A stretch of 64,000 nt of DNA from Diphasiastrum complanatum (lineage: Eukaryota > Streptophyta > Lycopodiopsida > Lycopodiales > Lycopodiaceae), in contig MU832661.1 of the NCBI GenBank assembly GCA_029204225.1, forward strand, positions 1 to 64,000, written 5' to 3'. Positions 22,510 to 33,682 of the stretch are shown here, one piece after another; position 1 is the stretch's first letter; each line of letters begins with the position of its first letter. The position numbers and the translations under genes were made by a program. The notes beneath the pieces are model-generated. The model was not told where the DNA came from, did not search any database, and saw nothing but the letters and a program-made list of their open reading frames with translations.

Positions 22510-22896
22510 GTATCAGCCGAGAGAAAGGATGTGTCTCTATCTCATTATTTGAAAAACTTTCAAAATAATAAGATTTGTATATATCATTCATCTTTTAATC
22601 CATATGCAACCACTGTCATTATGGCCATCAAATCATTATCAATTTGTTTAGGAGGTCATAAGTACACAAGAGGAACATATAAAATAATTTTTGTGAAAAG
22701 AGATTTGGCTATTAAAATATTGGGTTATACTCTCAATGAGACTACAAAAAGATCATCTGCAATGGCCCTTTATTCGGATTACATTGATATGAGCAAAAGG
22801 AAAAATTTAGAATTTTTCAATCCATATGAAAGGAGATTATTCCTTCATGACAATACCATCCATCTGAATCTTGAAGAAGATGATGATGATAATTAA
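22510..22896 (+). CDS. Unrecognised ORF next to the G1 break
   Basis: Open from 22483 but probably meaningful only after the G1 junction. About 130 residues from KDVSLSHYLKNFQ to the acidic end NLEEDDDDN. Contains KICIYHSSFNPYATTVI and FFNPYERRLFLHDN. Not a retroelement domain that I know. It is AT-rich like the block that follows and may be the last exon of a gene of that block. Function unknown. Confidence 0.35.
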   Translation, partial: VSAERKDVSLSHYLKNFQNNKICIYHSSFNPYATTVIMAIKSLSICLGGHKYTRGTYKIIFVKRDLAIKILGYTLNETTKRSSAMALYSDYIDMSKRKNLEFFNPYERRLFLHDNTIHLNLEEDDDDN

Positions 22897-23260
22897 ACAA
22901 TTTTAGGTAATAGATTTTTGATATATTACTAGGATCTCTCTTTTGTTATGAATTTGAGTGTCTTTCAAAATATCGTAATACTTGGCGAGTTTTTAGCTTG
23001 ATATCTAAATTGTGCTCTTCTATAAAACCACTAAAAAAGTTGAACTAAATATTTATTTCTTGAATTGTGTCCTCCATGAGTTTTTGCTCTATGAAATGAT
23101 CCCTTTGCTTGCCAATGAGATTTTTCCATGCCTTCTGATGACCAGATACTTAAGCTCCCATATTCCTTTGCAAAATAAGTTGCATGATGAAGAAGAATGT
23201 GCTGCAAACAATAGTTTTGATTAGTTACATCAGTAGAAAAAAAATATAAACAAAACTATA
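22897..23260. other. Spacer, nothing recognised
   Basis: AT-rich; only one short frame (23012-23224), without features. Confidence 0.5.
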
Positions 23261-24540
23261 TCATGATGATAAGTTTTCTTTCTTGATAACACCTATGAGT
23301 TTGTCTAAGTTGGTCCACACTTGTCTCTTTTCCACTCGATTACTTCCTTCCAATGTTCGTGTGGCTTGAACAATTTCTCTCCAAATTTCATATCTGACAC
23401 TTGATTCTTTGCATGTGTGATTGGATAAGAATCTTGTTGCTTTAGCACCTCCAATTGATGGCTTATTAGGAACATTTCTTTTTTTCCCGGAGAGTCTGTC
23501 ACTTTTTTCAATCATGACATTCTCTTTATGTAGTCCTACATTTGACAGAACTATTTCCAACCTCCTAATTGCTGCTTTAGCCACAGACTCCAGTTTATGA
23601 TTCCATGTTAGTAGAATATGCAGATAAATAAGTTTTTCAATAATATGAACCTTAGCATGCAATGTGCATATGTAAACATTTTTTAATGAAATTGGCATAA
23701 CACTTTTCATATTTGAATCTTCAGCTTCTCGTGTTGGGCCAGTGTTTGTTGATCGTTCTAAATTCATATTGAAGCAATCCTTCATGAAATAAAGACATGG
23801 ATGCTTTGATGTTGCCCCATGAGAGACATTATACATACATTTTAATATTTTTAAACTCCCTGCAAGGTGCCATTGAATTTGAAAACTTCCATGGTTTTCG
23901 ACTGTAAATTTCTCACCCTCCAAATGTCTCTTTATAATCTTGCCATAATTTGCTTTTGAAAATATCTATGAAAGTAATTTATGGTCCTCTTTCAAGGCCT
24001 GTAGAGAAGCAAGTAATGCATGACATGTCAATAAAAACTGGCAAGGTATGATAATAATGATATTCTAAATGAAAATTGAAATGTATACCTGGAATGCTGC
24101 CAACCACCATATGTGATTTTCCGATTGAATACTAAACGTTTGATCATTTGTATCTAAAATTTTATTCATCAAAGTGACACTCACTCGTTTCAACTTTTGA
24201 CCCTTGCTGATTTCATATTCATCCAATTTTATTACAATAATGATCTTTCCATTTACTTGATGTTCGTCAAGTTTATAGAATCAAATAATGTATTTTAGAA
24301 CATTTTCAATATCAAGAAAAATATTATTGCAATCGTTTTAATTGAGCTCACCATATTCTGATTTATATAAATCAGTTATAGGAAGTGGTTGGCCAACCAC
24401 TTTGAACATTTTGTCATTATAATAACTTCTTGTTAATCTTGTTCTATATGGACGCGAAATTTCAAAATAGTCTTTACAATTTTATTTTTCATTTTTTTAA
24501 ACCGAGCATTTTTTATCCAATGCATGAACAATCTGTTAAA
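23261..24540 (-). pseudogene. Spliced transposase-like pseudogene
   Basis: Two exons on the complement, 24540-24089 and 23998-23261, joined by a 90-bp GT-AG intron in phase 0 (ends CATTCCAG/gtatac, acceptor tctctacag/GCC). Exon 1 reads KMFKVVGQPLPITDLYKSE and KLKRVSVTLMNKILD, ending HIWWLAAFQ. Exon 2 reads EDHKLLS, then a TAG, then EKFTVENHGSFQIQWHLAGS and GATSKHPCLYFMKD, then VYICTLHAKVHIIEKLIYLH. It ends in a Lys/Arg-rich region. From memory, the layout of a K-[FIL]L core followed by a C-x-x-C-like site resembles uncharacterised transposase-like proteins of other eukaryotes; here the second Cys reads Phe. Two stops in exon 1 and one in exon 2 mark it as dead. Family assignment is tentative. 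Confidence 0.5.
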
Positions 24541-24805
24541 TAGTTCTTTGCCACCAAACATGATCTACAACAAACATACGAAACTCCAATTATATTTAAT
24601 AAATAAATAATCCATGATATCAAGTGCAAATCAAACTTAAATGACATATACAAATCAGAATAAACAGTTTATATGACAACATACTTGAATGCTCGTATTT
24701 TTTTTTTCTTATTGCCGCTATGTGTAGATAACTCATCAATATTTTTCATCGGTACTCTCTTTCTTTTCTTCTTCATCATTGCCTTATTGATAGTTTTTAT
24801 ATCAA

Positions 24806-26022
24806 TCTTTAATTATGTCTTAGCATTTTTATTTGTCAACAAGCTTAATAGATGATCAAATTCAATTAATGTTACATAGAAAAATTTTCAGCCGTTCGTT
24901 ATAATCAATGCTTGGATAATGACACAAAATTTTCAGCCCCTCTCTCTCTTTCTCTTTCTCTCCAAGCTGTACCACAACGATTCTGCTCAAGAATCCTCCT
25001 ATCAGATGGATCGCGGCCAACAAGTGTCATGTTTTTTTAATTTAAAAAACATGTTCCGACCCAGCACGTTCCGAAACGTATTGTACGTTCCAAGCCTTTT
25101 GGACTGGAATGAGTATCTAAGCAAGTAAACCTTTGATGTGCGTATTTATATAATTCTACATATGCAATATTGGTTTACTTCATGAAAGTAATGTTTTCAA
25201 TTTATGGTTGTATGTAATGTTTAAGTAATGAAGGAGAATGCTCTCACTTGAACATCGTGCAGCATTTAGAAGTTGAGCGGAGCTGCTCTTTGGAGAAGCA
25301 TATAAACAATCTCTTGACAAGATCCCTCATGACAAGGTAAGTTTTTTTTGGTTTTGCATCACTACTTCATTTGTTATTAGACAAAAAATCTTAGATGCAA
25401 ACAAACATATCAAATGTGTATTTATTTGATTTCACATATACAATATCAGTTTACATAATGAAAGTATAAATATTTTTCACTTTATAATACTACTTTCAAA
25501 CAAAATTGAATCTAGTCTTACATGTGTGAGAACATTCCAAGGGTTTATCTTGAAAAACCATACACCACAATTCATTGAATACTTTAGACAAGTGGATATC
25601 TGAGTTACAAATAAATTAATCCATTTTAAAAAGTTTGTCCAAGATGTTGTGATTTTTTTTTGGAGCAAGTGTTTTGATTAATTATGTCACTTTTGTAGGT
25701 GATGCATGGAGTCAAATATGTCAGCTTTTTAGGTATATTAATATTATTACATTTATGTTTTTTGATGTAGGAAATGAATATTGATGATGTGGAAAGATTT
25801 CCTAGCCATATGACATTCATGGAACTATTTAATGACGACTCTTCCAAAGATGAGATTGTTCCACACATGTTGGATTGTCCACCTAGGTTCAATTTCAAAA
25901 TTACACTTTCTAAATAATTTAAAAATAAATTTGGTTGATATATTATCGTTATAAAATTTTGACTTTGTTTTATATAGAAAAAAGAGAAAGAGAAAACTCA
26001 AATGTGTACTCATGAAGGTGCG
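24806..26022 (+). repeat. Inverted-repeat arm 1 (1.2 kb)
   Basis: Matches 32395-33615 on the opposite strand over its whole length, with scattered substitutions and small indels. Shared text includes ATTTTCAGCCCCTCTCTC, TTGTACGTTCCAAGCC and AGATCCCTCATGACAAGGTA. Both arms contain the same exon-like segments and splice donor. Confidence 0.9.
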
Positions 26023-26052
26023 CGTTCTGAAAGAAGTATGCGAGCTTGAAAG
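25280..26052 (+). CDS. Exons of an unknown multi-exon gene (arm 1 copy)
   Basis: Three consecutive segments join in one frame by GT-AG rules. Exon a ends at 25336 (ELLFGEAYKQSLDKIPHDK / gtaagt, phase 0). Exon b is 25771-25886 (EMNIDDVERFPSHMTFMELF ending CPP and a split Arg / gttcaa, phase 2). Exon c is 25978-26052 (very basic KKRKRKLK, then VRVLKEVCELE / gtatgc). The next acceptor at about 26133 would give an immediate stop. Exon b is acidic and exon c basic. No family recognised. The copy in arm 2 and upstream exons at 33620-34557 suggest a larger original gene. Whether it is a host gene or part of a DNA transposon is open. Confidence 0.45.
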
Positions 26053-26850
26053 GTATGCATGATCATTTTTTATCTAAGAAGCACTTTTGGTACACGTTAT
26101 GTATATACCTTTATAGTGTTTTTTTTTTTCAGATGAGCTAAAAAATGATGACGATGTTGAGAGAAAAAAGATTTCGTGAGATTATCAAAAGATCACACAA
26201 AGTGAAAAAAGTCAAGGTAACAAGAACTTTTGTTTGAATAATCTTGATATTATGATTCAAATGTATTGTATTCAAAATATTGTGCATCAAATTTATTTTG
26301 TAGAGTTTGTGTAAATCTTTGAATAATAAGTGGGCTTTGGTTGAAATATTACTTCATGGTTTGAATTTTATTCTAAGTGTGTAAAAAGTCAAGGTATTTT
26401 TTAGTTCTAGGTGCATCTTCAGATTTTTTTTCTTCTACATGTTTATAGATTGTAATTTACATGCTTTCTTTCAAAAATGATTTTGTCATTCATCAAAGTC
26501 ATGACATGTGATTTACTATAATGTTCAGGTTATTAAACATGTGTCATGCTTGCAATTTTTTAAGAATTTCAAATTAAAGTCTTGTAGAGTACGTATATTT
26601 ATCAAATAGACCATTTCATATGTGTGTTTCAACTTGATTTATGTCGTTTGTTTTTGGATAACAGGCCCTCCATGTGCTTGATTATGGTTCTAAAAATCAG
26701 AATTCAAGTAATCAGCCAGTGGTATGAAATATTAAAATGTTTAACAAGTTGTTTTTTTCTAGAATCATAATCAATATCGTGTTTCAACAATTAATTTCAA
26801 TGTGATTGTTTTGTAAGTGCGCGAGCCAGAAATATGTGAACAGGATCAAG
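26053..26850. other. AT-rich spacer, nothing recognised
   Basis: T-rich sequence with several TTTTTTTTTCAG- and GTAA-like strings but no supported exon. It ends at the 66-bp duplication flanking copia D. Confidence 0.45.
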
Positions 26851-26982
26851 AGTATATTTGGTATATTTCGTGAGAGCCAGAAAAATAGTTTATATCTCCA
26901 CTGTGTCTTGCTATCTAGTATATCTGGTATATTTCATGAGAGCCAGAAAAATAGTTTATATCTCCACTGTGTGGAGTTTACA
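26851..26982. repeat. 66-bp tandem duplication at the D end
   Basis: AGTATATTTGGTATATTTCG (26851) recurs as AGTATATCTGGTATATTTCA (26917), each followed by TGAGAGCCAGAAAAATAG. The right LTR of D has this unit once (about 31816). Confidence 0.85.
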
Positions 26983-27389
26983 AGATAGTTAAAACCGAGA
27001 ATTACAAGAGTATTTAACGCTAATCAACTAATCAGTTACTCTCCGTTGTTGCTATCCGTTTCAGCTGGGCGTGAAGCTTAACACTCCAAGCCTGTTGAGC
27101 TGCCAACTGGCAGCACAAAAGATTTCCTTTCATTTCTTTCGTTTCCTTTTGTTCCTTTCATTTCTTCTTGTTGTGCATCGCTTTGCGGTTTCTTATGGTC
27201 ATGCAACGCTTTGCGATTTTGCAATCCTGGGGGCATGTTTGGAATTCGTGAATCTTTCGTCACTCGTTCTTTCTGGAGGCATGATGACTTTCACGAATTA
27301 CTTGAATTTCGCGAATCATTCGACCTTCGAGTCAAGGCCCACTGACTTTCGCGTTGCGGCAAAGTTGCAAGAGTTCACCATTTCTGACA
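26900..27389 (-). repeat. 3' LTR of copia D, truncated
   Basis: Begins (complement) TGTCAGAAATGG and matches the 5' LTR over about 460-490 bp, up to TGTGTCTTGCTATCTAG. The rest of the LTR is missing. Confidence 0.82.
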
Positions 27390-27402
27390 CTCCCTCTTGA
27401 AC
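27390..27402 (-). promoter_or_regulatory. Polypurine tract of copia D
   Basis: On the complement, TTCAAGAGGGAG directly precedes the LTR start TGTCAG. Confidence 0.8.
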
Positions 27403-27543
27403 CTTGCAGCTTTGCATGTTTAATCCAATTGCTCTTCTTTGCTTGACAAAGAGTGGCTTGTCGAGCGGCTTCGTGAGTAGACCTACAATCATGTCTTCAG
27501 ATTTTATGAACTGGACCTGGAGCTCTCCTTTCGAGATTAAATC

Positions 27544-27921
27544 TCAAATGTGATGGTACTTCAAAGGTATGTGTTTCATCTTTGAATGAAAGACATGATC
27601 TTGGGACATATAAATGGCACTCTGAGAGTCCATCATCATCGTGCATGGTCTTCCTTGTGGTATCCCGATTGTCTCCAGCATCATTTGTAACCACACTACC
27701 TCGTTCGCCACCTTTGAAGCTGCGACGTATTCAGCTTCGCAAGAGGATTGAGCTACCAAGGTTTGCTTTTTGCATATCCAGCTGATTGCAGTTCTGCACG
27801 CTATGGTACATCCTCCAGTTATGGAATTATTGTCATCTTTGTAGCTCGCCCAGTTTGCATCACTGTAGTGGTGCAGTTCGAATCCATTTCCTTCATTTTT
27901 AGCTCTGTAGGCTAATCCCAT
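27544..27921 (-). CDS. copia D RNase H
   Basis: Uninterrupted 125-codon frame. Contains the first catalytic Asp region HHYSDANWASYKDD, then TGGCTIACRTAISWICKKQ, SSCEAEYVAASKVANEVVW (Glu) and MMMDSQSAIYMSQD (third acidic residue), ending with HSKMKHIPLKYHHI, the usual copia C-terminus. A stop at 27942-27940 separates it from RT. Confidence 0.88.
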   Translation of the reverse strand: MGLAYRAKNEGNGFELHHYSDANWASYKDDNNSITGGCTIACRTAISWICKKQTLVAQSSCEAEYVAASKVANEVVWLQMMLETIGIPQGRPCTMMMDSQSAIYMSQDHVFHSKMKHIPLKYHHI

Positions 27922-27939
27922 ATTTTGGGTACCCTTGAG

Positions 27940-29010
27940 ATACTATAGGATTTGTTTTGCCATTTGCCAATGTGCCATGCCAGAATTAGAAGCGAATTGG
28001 CTTAAAGCATAAACAGAGAAAGCTAAATCGGGTCTAGTACAAATAGTGAGGTACATCAGACTGCCGATTAAGTTTTGGTATGGTATACCTGGCATCTTCT
28101 GTTCTTTCTCTTCCATTTTTGGGCAATCCTGCTTCATCAACTTGGCTCTAGGAATCATTGGTGTGGCCTTTTCCTTGAAGTCCATCATGTTATACTGCTT
28201 GAGCACCTTTCTGGCATATTCAGACTGACCCAAGTGCATTTCGCCCTTTGTTTGATCTCTTCTGATCTCCAGCCCGAGGTATTTTGTTGTTTCTCCTAGA
28301 TCTGTGATTTCATAATTTTCAAAAATCTGACCCTTCGTGTCCTCGATTAGATTGAAGGAGTTACCTATCATGAGGGAATCATCCACGAAGATGGTCAATA
28401 TCACAAAATCTTTTCCTACTCTTTTTATCTAGACGTTACAATCTGGTTCTATAGGATTGAAGTCTAGAGACTTCAGAAGACTATTGAGCTTTTTATACCA
28501 AGCTCGTGATGCCTGTTTTAGACCATAGATGCATCTCTGCAACCGACAAACATATTGTCGATTGTCGGGGTCTTCAAATCTTTCAGGCTTCTTCATGGAG
28601 ATTTTCTCCTCTAGATCTTCGTGGAGAAAGGCTGTCTTCACATCAATTAGGTGAATTTCTAGATTGTGTTGTGTGGCATATGCAAAGAGTAGTTGTAAGC
28701 TTGTCATCTTGACCATCGACGAATATGTGTTGAAATAGTCAACACCATATCTCTTTGTGTAGCCCTTCGCGACAAGCCTTGCCTTGTAACGGCCAACGGT
28801 GCCATCTGATTTCATTTTCTTTTTATACACCCACTTGCAGTCGACTATTTTTCTATTTTCTAGCAGTGGCTCTAGTGTCCATGTCTCGTTTCTCCTCATT
28901 GACTCGATCTCCTCTGACATTGTCTGCTTCCAAAATTCTCGCTCTGAACTCTGAACAACTTCTTGATATGTTGCAGGCTCTTCAGTGAAGCTGCAGTACT
29001 CAAATTGCAT
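27940..29010 (-). pseudogene. copia D reverse transcriptase, internal stop
   Basis: 29010-28429 encodes the N-terminal half: EFWKQTMSEEIESMRRNETW, DCKWVYKKKMKSDGT, KARLVAKGYTKRYGVDY, LIDVKTAFLHEDLEEKISM and CIYGLKQASRAWY. A stop follows DCNV at about 28428, and the same frame resumes at 28404 with the catalytic box as FVDD (TIFVDDSLMIGNS), then YLGLEIRRDQ and GSLMYLTICTRPDLAFSV. FVDD instead of YVDD is unusual for plant copia, whose box is normally Y-V-D-D. Confidence 0.87.
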
Positions 29011-29181
29011 GTCTTTGCTCCATTGGACATTGTCAGCATAACGGTCTAGAGGTCTTCTTTGTCTTGTTGACCTTTTGGGTTCGTTTCGTCACTATTCGAA
29101 GGTTTCTTATTCGTGGGGTTGATCCTCTGCTTCCTGCTGCTCTAGAGTCTGTGGCTCAACATTCTAATTTGACGTCTGTCC

Positions 29182-30198
29182 TCAATCTCTCTCTTGAATT
29201 GGCAGTAGTGTGAAGATCTCATGGTCTCTTTCATCTTTTAGTCCAGGAAATGTGGACTCATTGAACTTCACATCTCTGTTCAAAACAACTTTTTTTGTGG
29301 TTGGATCATAGAGTATGTACACTTGTGTTCCATTCGAGTATCCGACCATGATCGTTTGCTCTAATTTGTCATCGAGCTTGTTTCTTTTTTCTTTTGGAAT
29401 GTGCTTGTATGCCGCACATCCAAACACACGTACATATGATAGATCAGACTTTCTACATGTCCACATTTCGTACGATGTCTTGTCTTCCAGCGTTGTCATT
29501 GTTGATTTGTTCTGAAAGTGTACAGATGCAACTATTGCCTCAACCCAAAATTGACTTGGCAATTGAGTCTGTGCCATCATGCATCTGGCTCCTTCGACTA
29601 GTGTTCTGTTTCTTCTTTCTGCTACACCATTGTATTCTGGTGTGTATATAGGTGTGAACTGATGTTCGATGCCCTGTTCTTGACATAATTTAAAAAAAAT
29701 TTTGCTCTTGAACTCACCTCCGCTATCAGATCTGATGATCAGTATCTACTTTGAGATGTGTCTCTCTGCAAATGCCACGAACTTTTTGAAGGAATCAAAT
29801 ACCTCAGATTTTTTCTTTAAGTAGTAACTCGTAGTCATCCGACTGTAGTCATCTATGAATGTCAAGAAGTACCTTGATCCTGAGAGTGAATCCATTTTCA
29901 TTGGTCCACAGACATCAAGCTCAAGTACTTCGTTGGCTCTTCTCCCCTCATGTGTGAATGGATTCCGATGTTGCTTGCCTTTCTGACAGGCTTCGTAGAA
30001 CTCAGTTTCGGGCCTTGATATCTTGAGACCTGTGACTATGTCTTTCTTGCACATGTCATATAGGGTCCTTATGTTCCGATGATACATTATCTTGTGCCAG
30101 AGCTGATCTTCATTTTTTGATGCATTTAACATGCTATCAGAATTGCTGATTATCTTGGCCTGGTAGAGGTTTCCTTCTCTGCATCCGACCGTCAGCAA
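29182..30198 (-). pseudogene. copia D integrase, stop and lost zinc Cys
   Basis: Starts at 30198 after protease. Pre-integrase/zinc region LWHKIMYHRN, then EFYEACQKGKQHRNPF, where the first Cys of the usual CxxC reads Tyr. Catalytic core VLELDVCGPM, FIDDYSR; a TAG follows HISK (about 29744). The second Asp (SDSGGEF) and the catalytic Glu (EYNGVAERRNRT) can be read between 29740 and 29600 in other frames. 29580-29182 holds the C-terminal half (LPSQFWVEAI, YVRVFGCAAYKHIPKEKR, LNRDVKFNES). Confidence 0.85.
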
Positions 30199-30347
30199 CT
30201 TTTTTGTCGATTACTCCATCATGCAGAACGTATTGCCGTCGAATAAAACTCGAATGCCAAGATCTGCCATCTTGGAGATAAATAGCATATCTTTTCTGAG
30301 TATAGGCACGTAGAGTGCTCCTGGTAGCTCTGCTTTAGAGTTCGCAG

Positions 30348-31406
30348 CTATAGAGTTCCAATGCCTTTGACATCGTGTCTGCTCCCATCACCTAGAATCA
30401 CTAATCTGTTGTTTTCAAGTTCTCTGAAGTCGATCAAGATCTTCTTGTTGCAAGCGATGTGTGATGTAGTTCCTGAATCAATGACTACATCGTAGTTGCA
30501 TTCAGTGTAGCTCATTGAAGCTTCATCAAGTATTGTGAAGGCTTCATCACCTCTGTCTACATCCTTGGATGACTCTACAAAGTTTGTCTTTTCAACTTTG
30601 TTCTTTCTTTTTGGGTTGAACCTGCAATCATATGCAGAATGCCCTTTCTTCTTGCAGTGCATGCGAGGTATTGCTAGCCAGCATTTGTTGGCCGTATGGC
30701 TTGGTTTATGACAGTGATCATAGGAAGAAGATTGTTGATTCGAGGACTTCGTCTTCTCGAATCTGGGTTTGCTCTTGTTCTTCTTCTTTCCTTTCGTAAA
30801 GAGGGCCTTCTCTTGATCACTGCTTCCTTCTCCTTTGTCCCTCATCAATCTCTCATCAGTGACAAGACTGACTGCTTTGTTGAATGTCATATTTGGTGGA
30901 CTCAGTATGAGCATTCTCAATGGCTGATAGGACGTCGGTAGAGATTTCATGAAGTACATCAACTGTTGTGGTGCTGGGACCTGGTGCTCCTGTCTTTATG
31001 CAACAAGTTGAGTGAAGATCGTTCTAATCTTCTCAACATGCTGAGCTAATTGGTTGTAATCTCATCATATGGATTGTAGCTGATTGTGAAGATGCATCAC
31101 TGAAGCTGCAGTCCTCACTTCATACTTCTGTTTTAATCTTTCCCATGTTGCATGGTTGCTTTCGCAGTTTTCAATCTACATGAGTAGATCTTCGTTGATG
31201 GATGAAACGATGATCGCCATTGCACGCTCATCCTTTATAATCCATTTAGCTCTCCTCGAGTCTCCGTCTGGAGGCTGCACCTCTGAGAGTTCGGTCACCA
31301 ACCAGATGTCTTCGTCCTTTAGAAGCGTTTTGATTTTGGATTTTCAAATTCTATAGTTTGCACCATCAAGATTGATTGCCACTCTTGTCTGGATTGTTGT
31401 AGCCAT
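30348..31406 (-). pseudogene. copia D gag-protease, broken
   Basis: Gag starts at 31406 (MATTIQTRVAINLDGANYRI), with a TGA where Trp is expected (NYRIW) and a TAG at a Gln-like position further on. The open part at 30962-30348 has SLPTSYQPL, then two zinc-knuckle units: YDHCHKPSHTANKC (first Cys is Tyr) and MHCKKKGHSAYDC (first Cys absent). Protease follows as VVIDSGTTSHIA. Both knuckles having lost the same first Cys is unlikely to be functional. Confidence 0.85.
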
Positions 31407-31457
31407 ATTGTGTTGTGTAGAAGATCACTGCTTAGATATCAGTAGTGATAACTTGTA

Positions 31458-31470
31458 GGCTCTGCTACCA
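31458..31470 (-). promoter_or_regulatory. Primer binding site of copia D
   Basis: On the complement, TGGTAGCAGAGCC: the initiator-Met site with one change (TATC to TAGC), immediately after the LTR end ACGACA. Confidence 0.85.
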
Positions 31471-32258
31471 TGTCGTGAACAGCTTCATTTCGTTGTCGCG
31501 AACGATTTTGTTTCTTTTGAATTTTCTTTTGCGCGAAAGCTCATAGGAACCTAGACACGCGACTACACATCATAGAACACATTTTATTCTAGCAATCATG
31601 ACAACGAAAGACAAGGAGATACAAGAAATTAGAGCAATCAATTATCAGTTTAGTTTTTAGAATGAGATCGTCAGTGTCTCGCTCGTTGGCGGCCTGATGC
31701 TCTGCTCTTTCATTGTGTTCTGCTCGTTAGTAGACTTTCATGCACATCTTTTTCAATTCTAGTTTTTTTTCTCTTCTGCTCTACTCATGCACACACTCTC
31801 TGTGTCTTGCTATCTAGTATATCTGGTATATTTCGTGAGATCCAAAAAAATAGTTTATATCTCCACTGTGTGGAGTTTACACTATAGTTAAGACAGAAAT
31901 TTACAAATCAGTTACTCTCCGTTGCTGCTATTCGTTTCAACTGGGCATGAAGCTTAACACTCCAAGCCCGTTGAGCTGCCAGCTAGCAGTGTGAAAGATT
32001 TCCTTTCGTTCCTTTCGTTTTATTTTTGTTGTGCGTCGCTTTGCGGTTTCTTACGGTCCTGCAACACTTTGCGGTTTTGCGGTCCTGGAGGTATGTTTGG
32101 AATTCGCGAATCGTTTGCGAATCATTCATCACTCGTTCTTCTTGGAGGCATCATGACTTTCACGAATTGCTTGAATTTCGCGAATCGTTTGACCTTCGAG
32201 TCAAGGCATGTTGACTTTCACATTGCGGCAAAGTTGTAGGAGTTCACCATTTTTGACA
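31471..32258 (-). repeat. 5' LTR of copia D
   Basis: 788 bp on the complement, TGTCAAAAATGG to CACGACA, with inverted ends TGTC/GACA. The copy at 26900-27389 matches its first half. Confidence 0.85.
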
Positions 32259-32394
32259 ACAAGAAACCAAAAAATTAGAGTTTCCTATATAGAAAATTTA
32301 TAGGAAATATTTAACCAGAAAATCAAACTTTCCTATATAGAAAACTTAATAGGAAATATTTATCCTATATAGAAAACACAAAGCACAAAGCCCC
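32259..32394. repeat. Short TTTCCTATATAGAAAA repeats
   Basis: Three near copies of (T)TTCCTATATAGAAAA followed by TTATAGGAAATATTTA-like text. Direct and inverted at once, so a small hairpin could form. It lies between the D LTR and inverted-repeat arm 2. Confidence 0.7.
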
Positions 32395-33615
32395 ACATCT
32401 TCATGAGTACACATTTGAGGTTTCTCTTTCTCTTTTTTCTATATAAAACAAAGTCAAAATTTCATAACGATAATATATCGATCAAATTTATTTTTAGATT
32501 AACTAGAAAGTGTAATTTTGAAATTGAACCTGGGTGGACAATTCAACGTGTGTGCAAACAATCTCATCTTTGAAAGAGTTGTCATTAAATAGTTACATGA
32601 ATGTCATATGGCTAGGAAATCTTTCCACATTATCAATATTCATTTCTTGCATCAAAAAACATAAATGTAATAATATTAATATACCTTAAAGCTGACATAT
32701 TCGACTCCATGCAATCACTTACAGAAGTGAGATAATTAATCAAAACACGGGTTCCAAAAAAAAATCACAACATCTTGGACAAACTTTTTAAAATGGATTA
32801 ATTTATTTGTAACTCAGATATCTACTTGTCTAAAGTATTCAATAGATTGCGGTGTATGGTTTTTCAAGATAAACCCTTGGAATGTTCTCACACATGTAAG
32901 GCTAGATTCAACTTTGTTTAAAAGTAGTGTTATAAAGTGCAAAATATTTATACTTTCATGATGTAAACTGATATTGTATATGTGAAATTAAATAAATACA
33001 CATTTGATATGCTTGCTTGCATCTAAGTTTTTTTGTCTAATAACAAATGAAGTAGTGATGCAAAACCAGAAAAAACTTACCTTGTCATGAGGGATCTTGT
33101 CAAGAGATTGTTTATATGCTTCTCCAAAGAGCAGCTCCGCTCAACTTCTAAATGTTGCACGATGTTCGAGTGAGAGCCATTCTCCTTCATTACTTAAACA
33201 TTACATACAACCATAAATTGAAAACATTACTTTCATGAAGTAAACCAATATTGCATATGTAGAATTATATAAATACGCATATCAAATGCTTACTTGCTTA
33301 GATACCCGTTCCAGCCCAAAAGGCTTGGAACGTACAATACGTTCTGGAACGTACTGGGTCGAGCGTGTTTTTAAAATTAAAAAAAAATGACACTTGTTGG
33401 TCGCGATCCATCTAATAGGAGGGTTCTTGAGCAGAATCGTTGTGGTACAACTTGGAGAGAGAGAGAGAAAGAGAGAGAGGGGCTGAAAATCTTGTGTCAT
33501 TATCCAAGCATTGATTATAGCGAACGGCTGAAAATTTTTCTATGTAACATTAATTGAATTTGATCATCTACTAAGCTTGTTGACAAACAAAAATACTAAG
33601 ACATAACCAAAGAAC
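32395..33615 (-). repeat. Inverted-repeat arm 2 with the second gene copy
   Basis: Complement of arm 1. It carries the same exon ending in PHDK / gtaagt (exon end at 33081 on the complement) and the homologue of exon b (about 32530-32650, with its donor text changed from CCACCTAG to CCACCCAG). Homology stops at about 33615, inside the intron after the exon at 33620-33682. Confidence 0.88.
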
Positions 33616-33619
33616 TTAC

Positions 33620-33682
33620 CTTGTCTTGCAAGCGCTTGTTCATAAATGGAGAAATCACATCTTGGGTTTGGACTTCAACATG
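33620..33682 (-). CDS. Exon of the unknown minus-strand gene
   Basis: 63 bp, 21 codons in phase 0 (HVEVQTQDVISPFMNKRLQ, then DK), with acceptor gttctttcag on one side and donor gtaagttc on the other. It is followed by the exons in arm 2. Identity unknown. Confidence 0.5.

Larger units (their letters stand above)
26900..32258 (-). mobile_element. copia D: nearly full-length minus-strand element
   Basis: 5' LTR is the complement of 31471-32258; 3' LTR remnant is the complement of about 26900-27389. Gag, protease, integrase, RT and RNase H are in copia order between them. Primer site and polypurine tract are present. It is a different lineage from A/C/E/F: the protease motif is DSGTTSH and gag starts MATTIQTRVAI. 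It lies between the two inverted-repeat arms. The 3' LTR lacks roughly its last 300 bp, so no target duplication can be scored. Confidence 0.88.
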
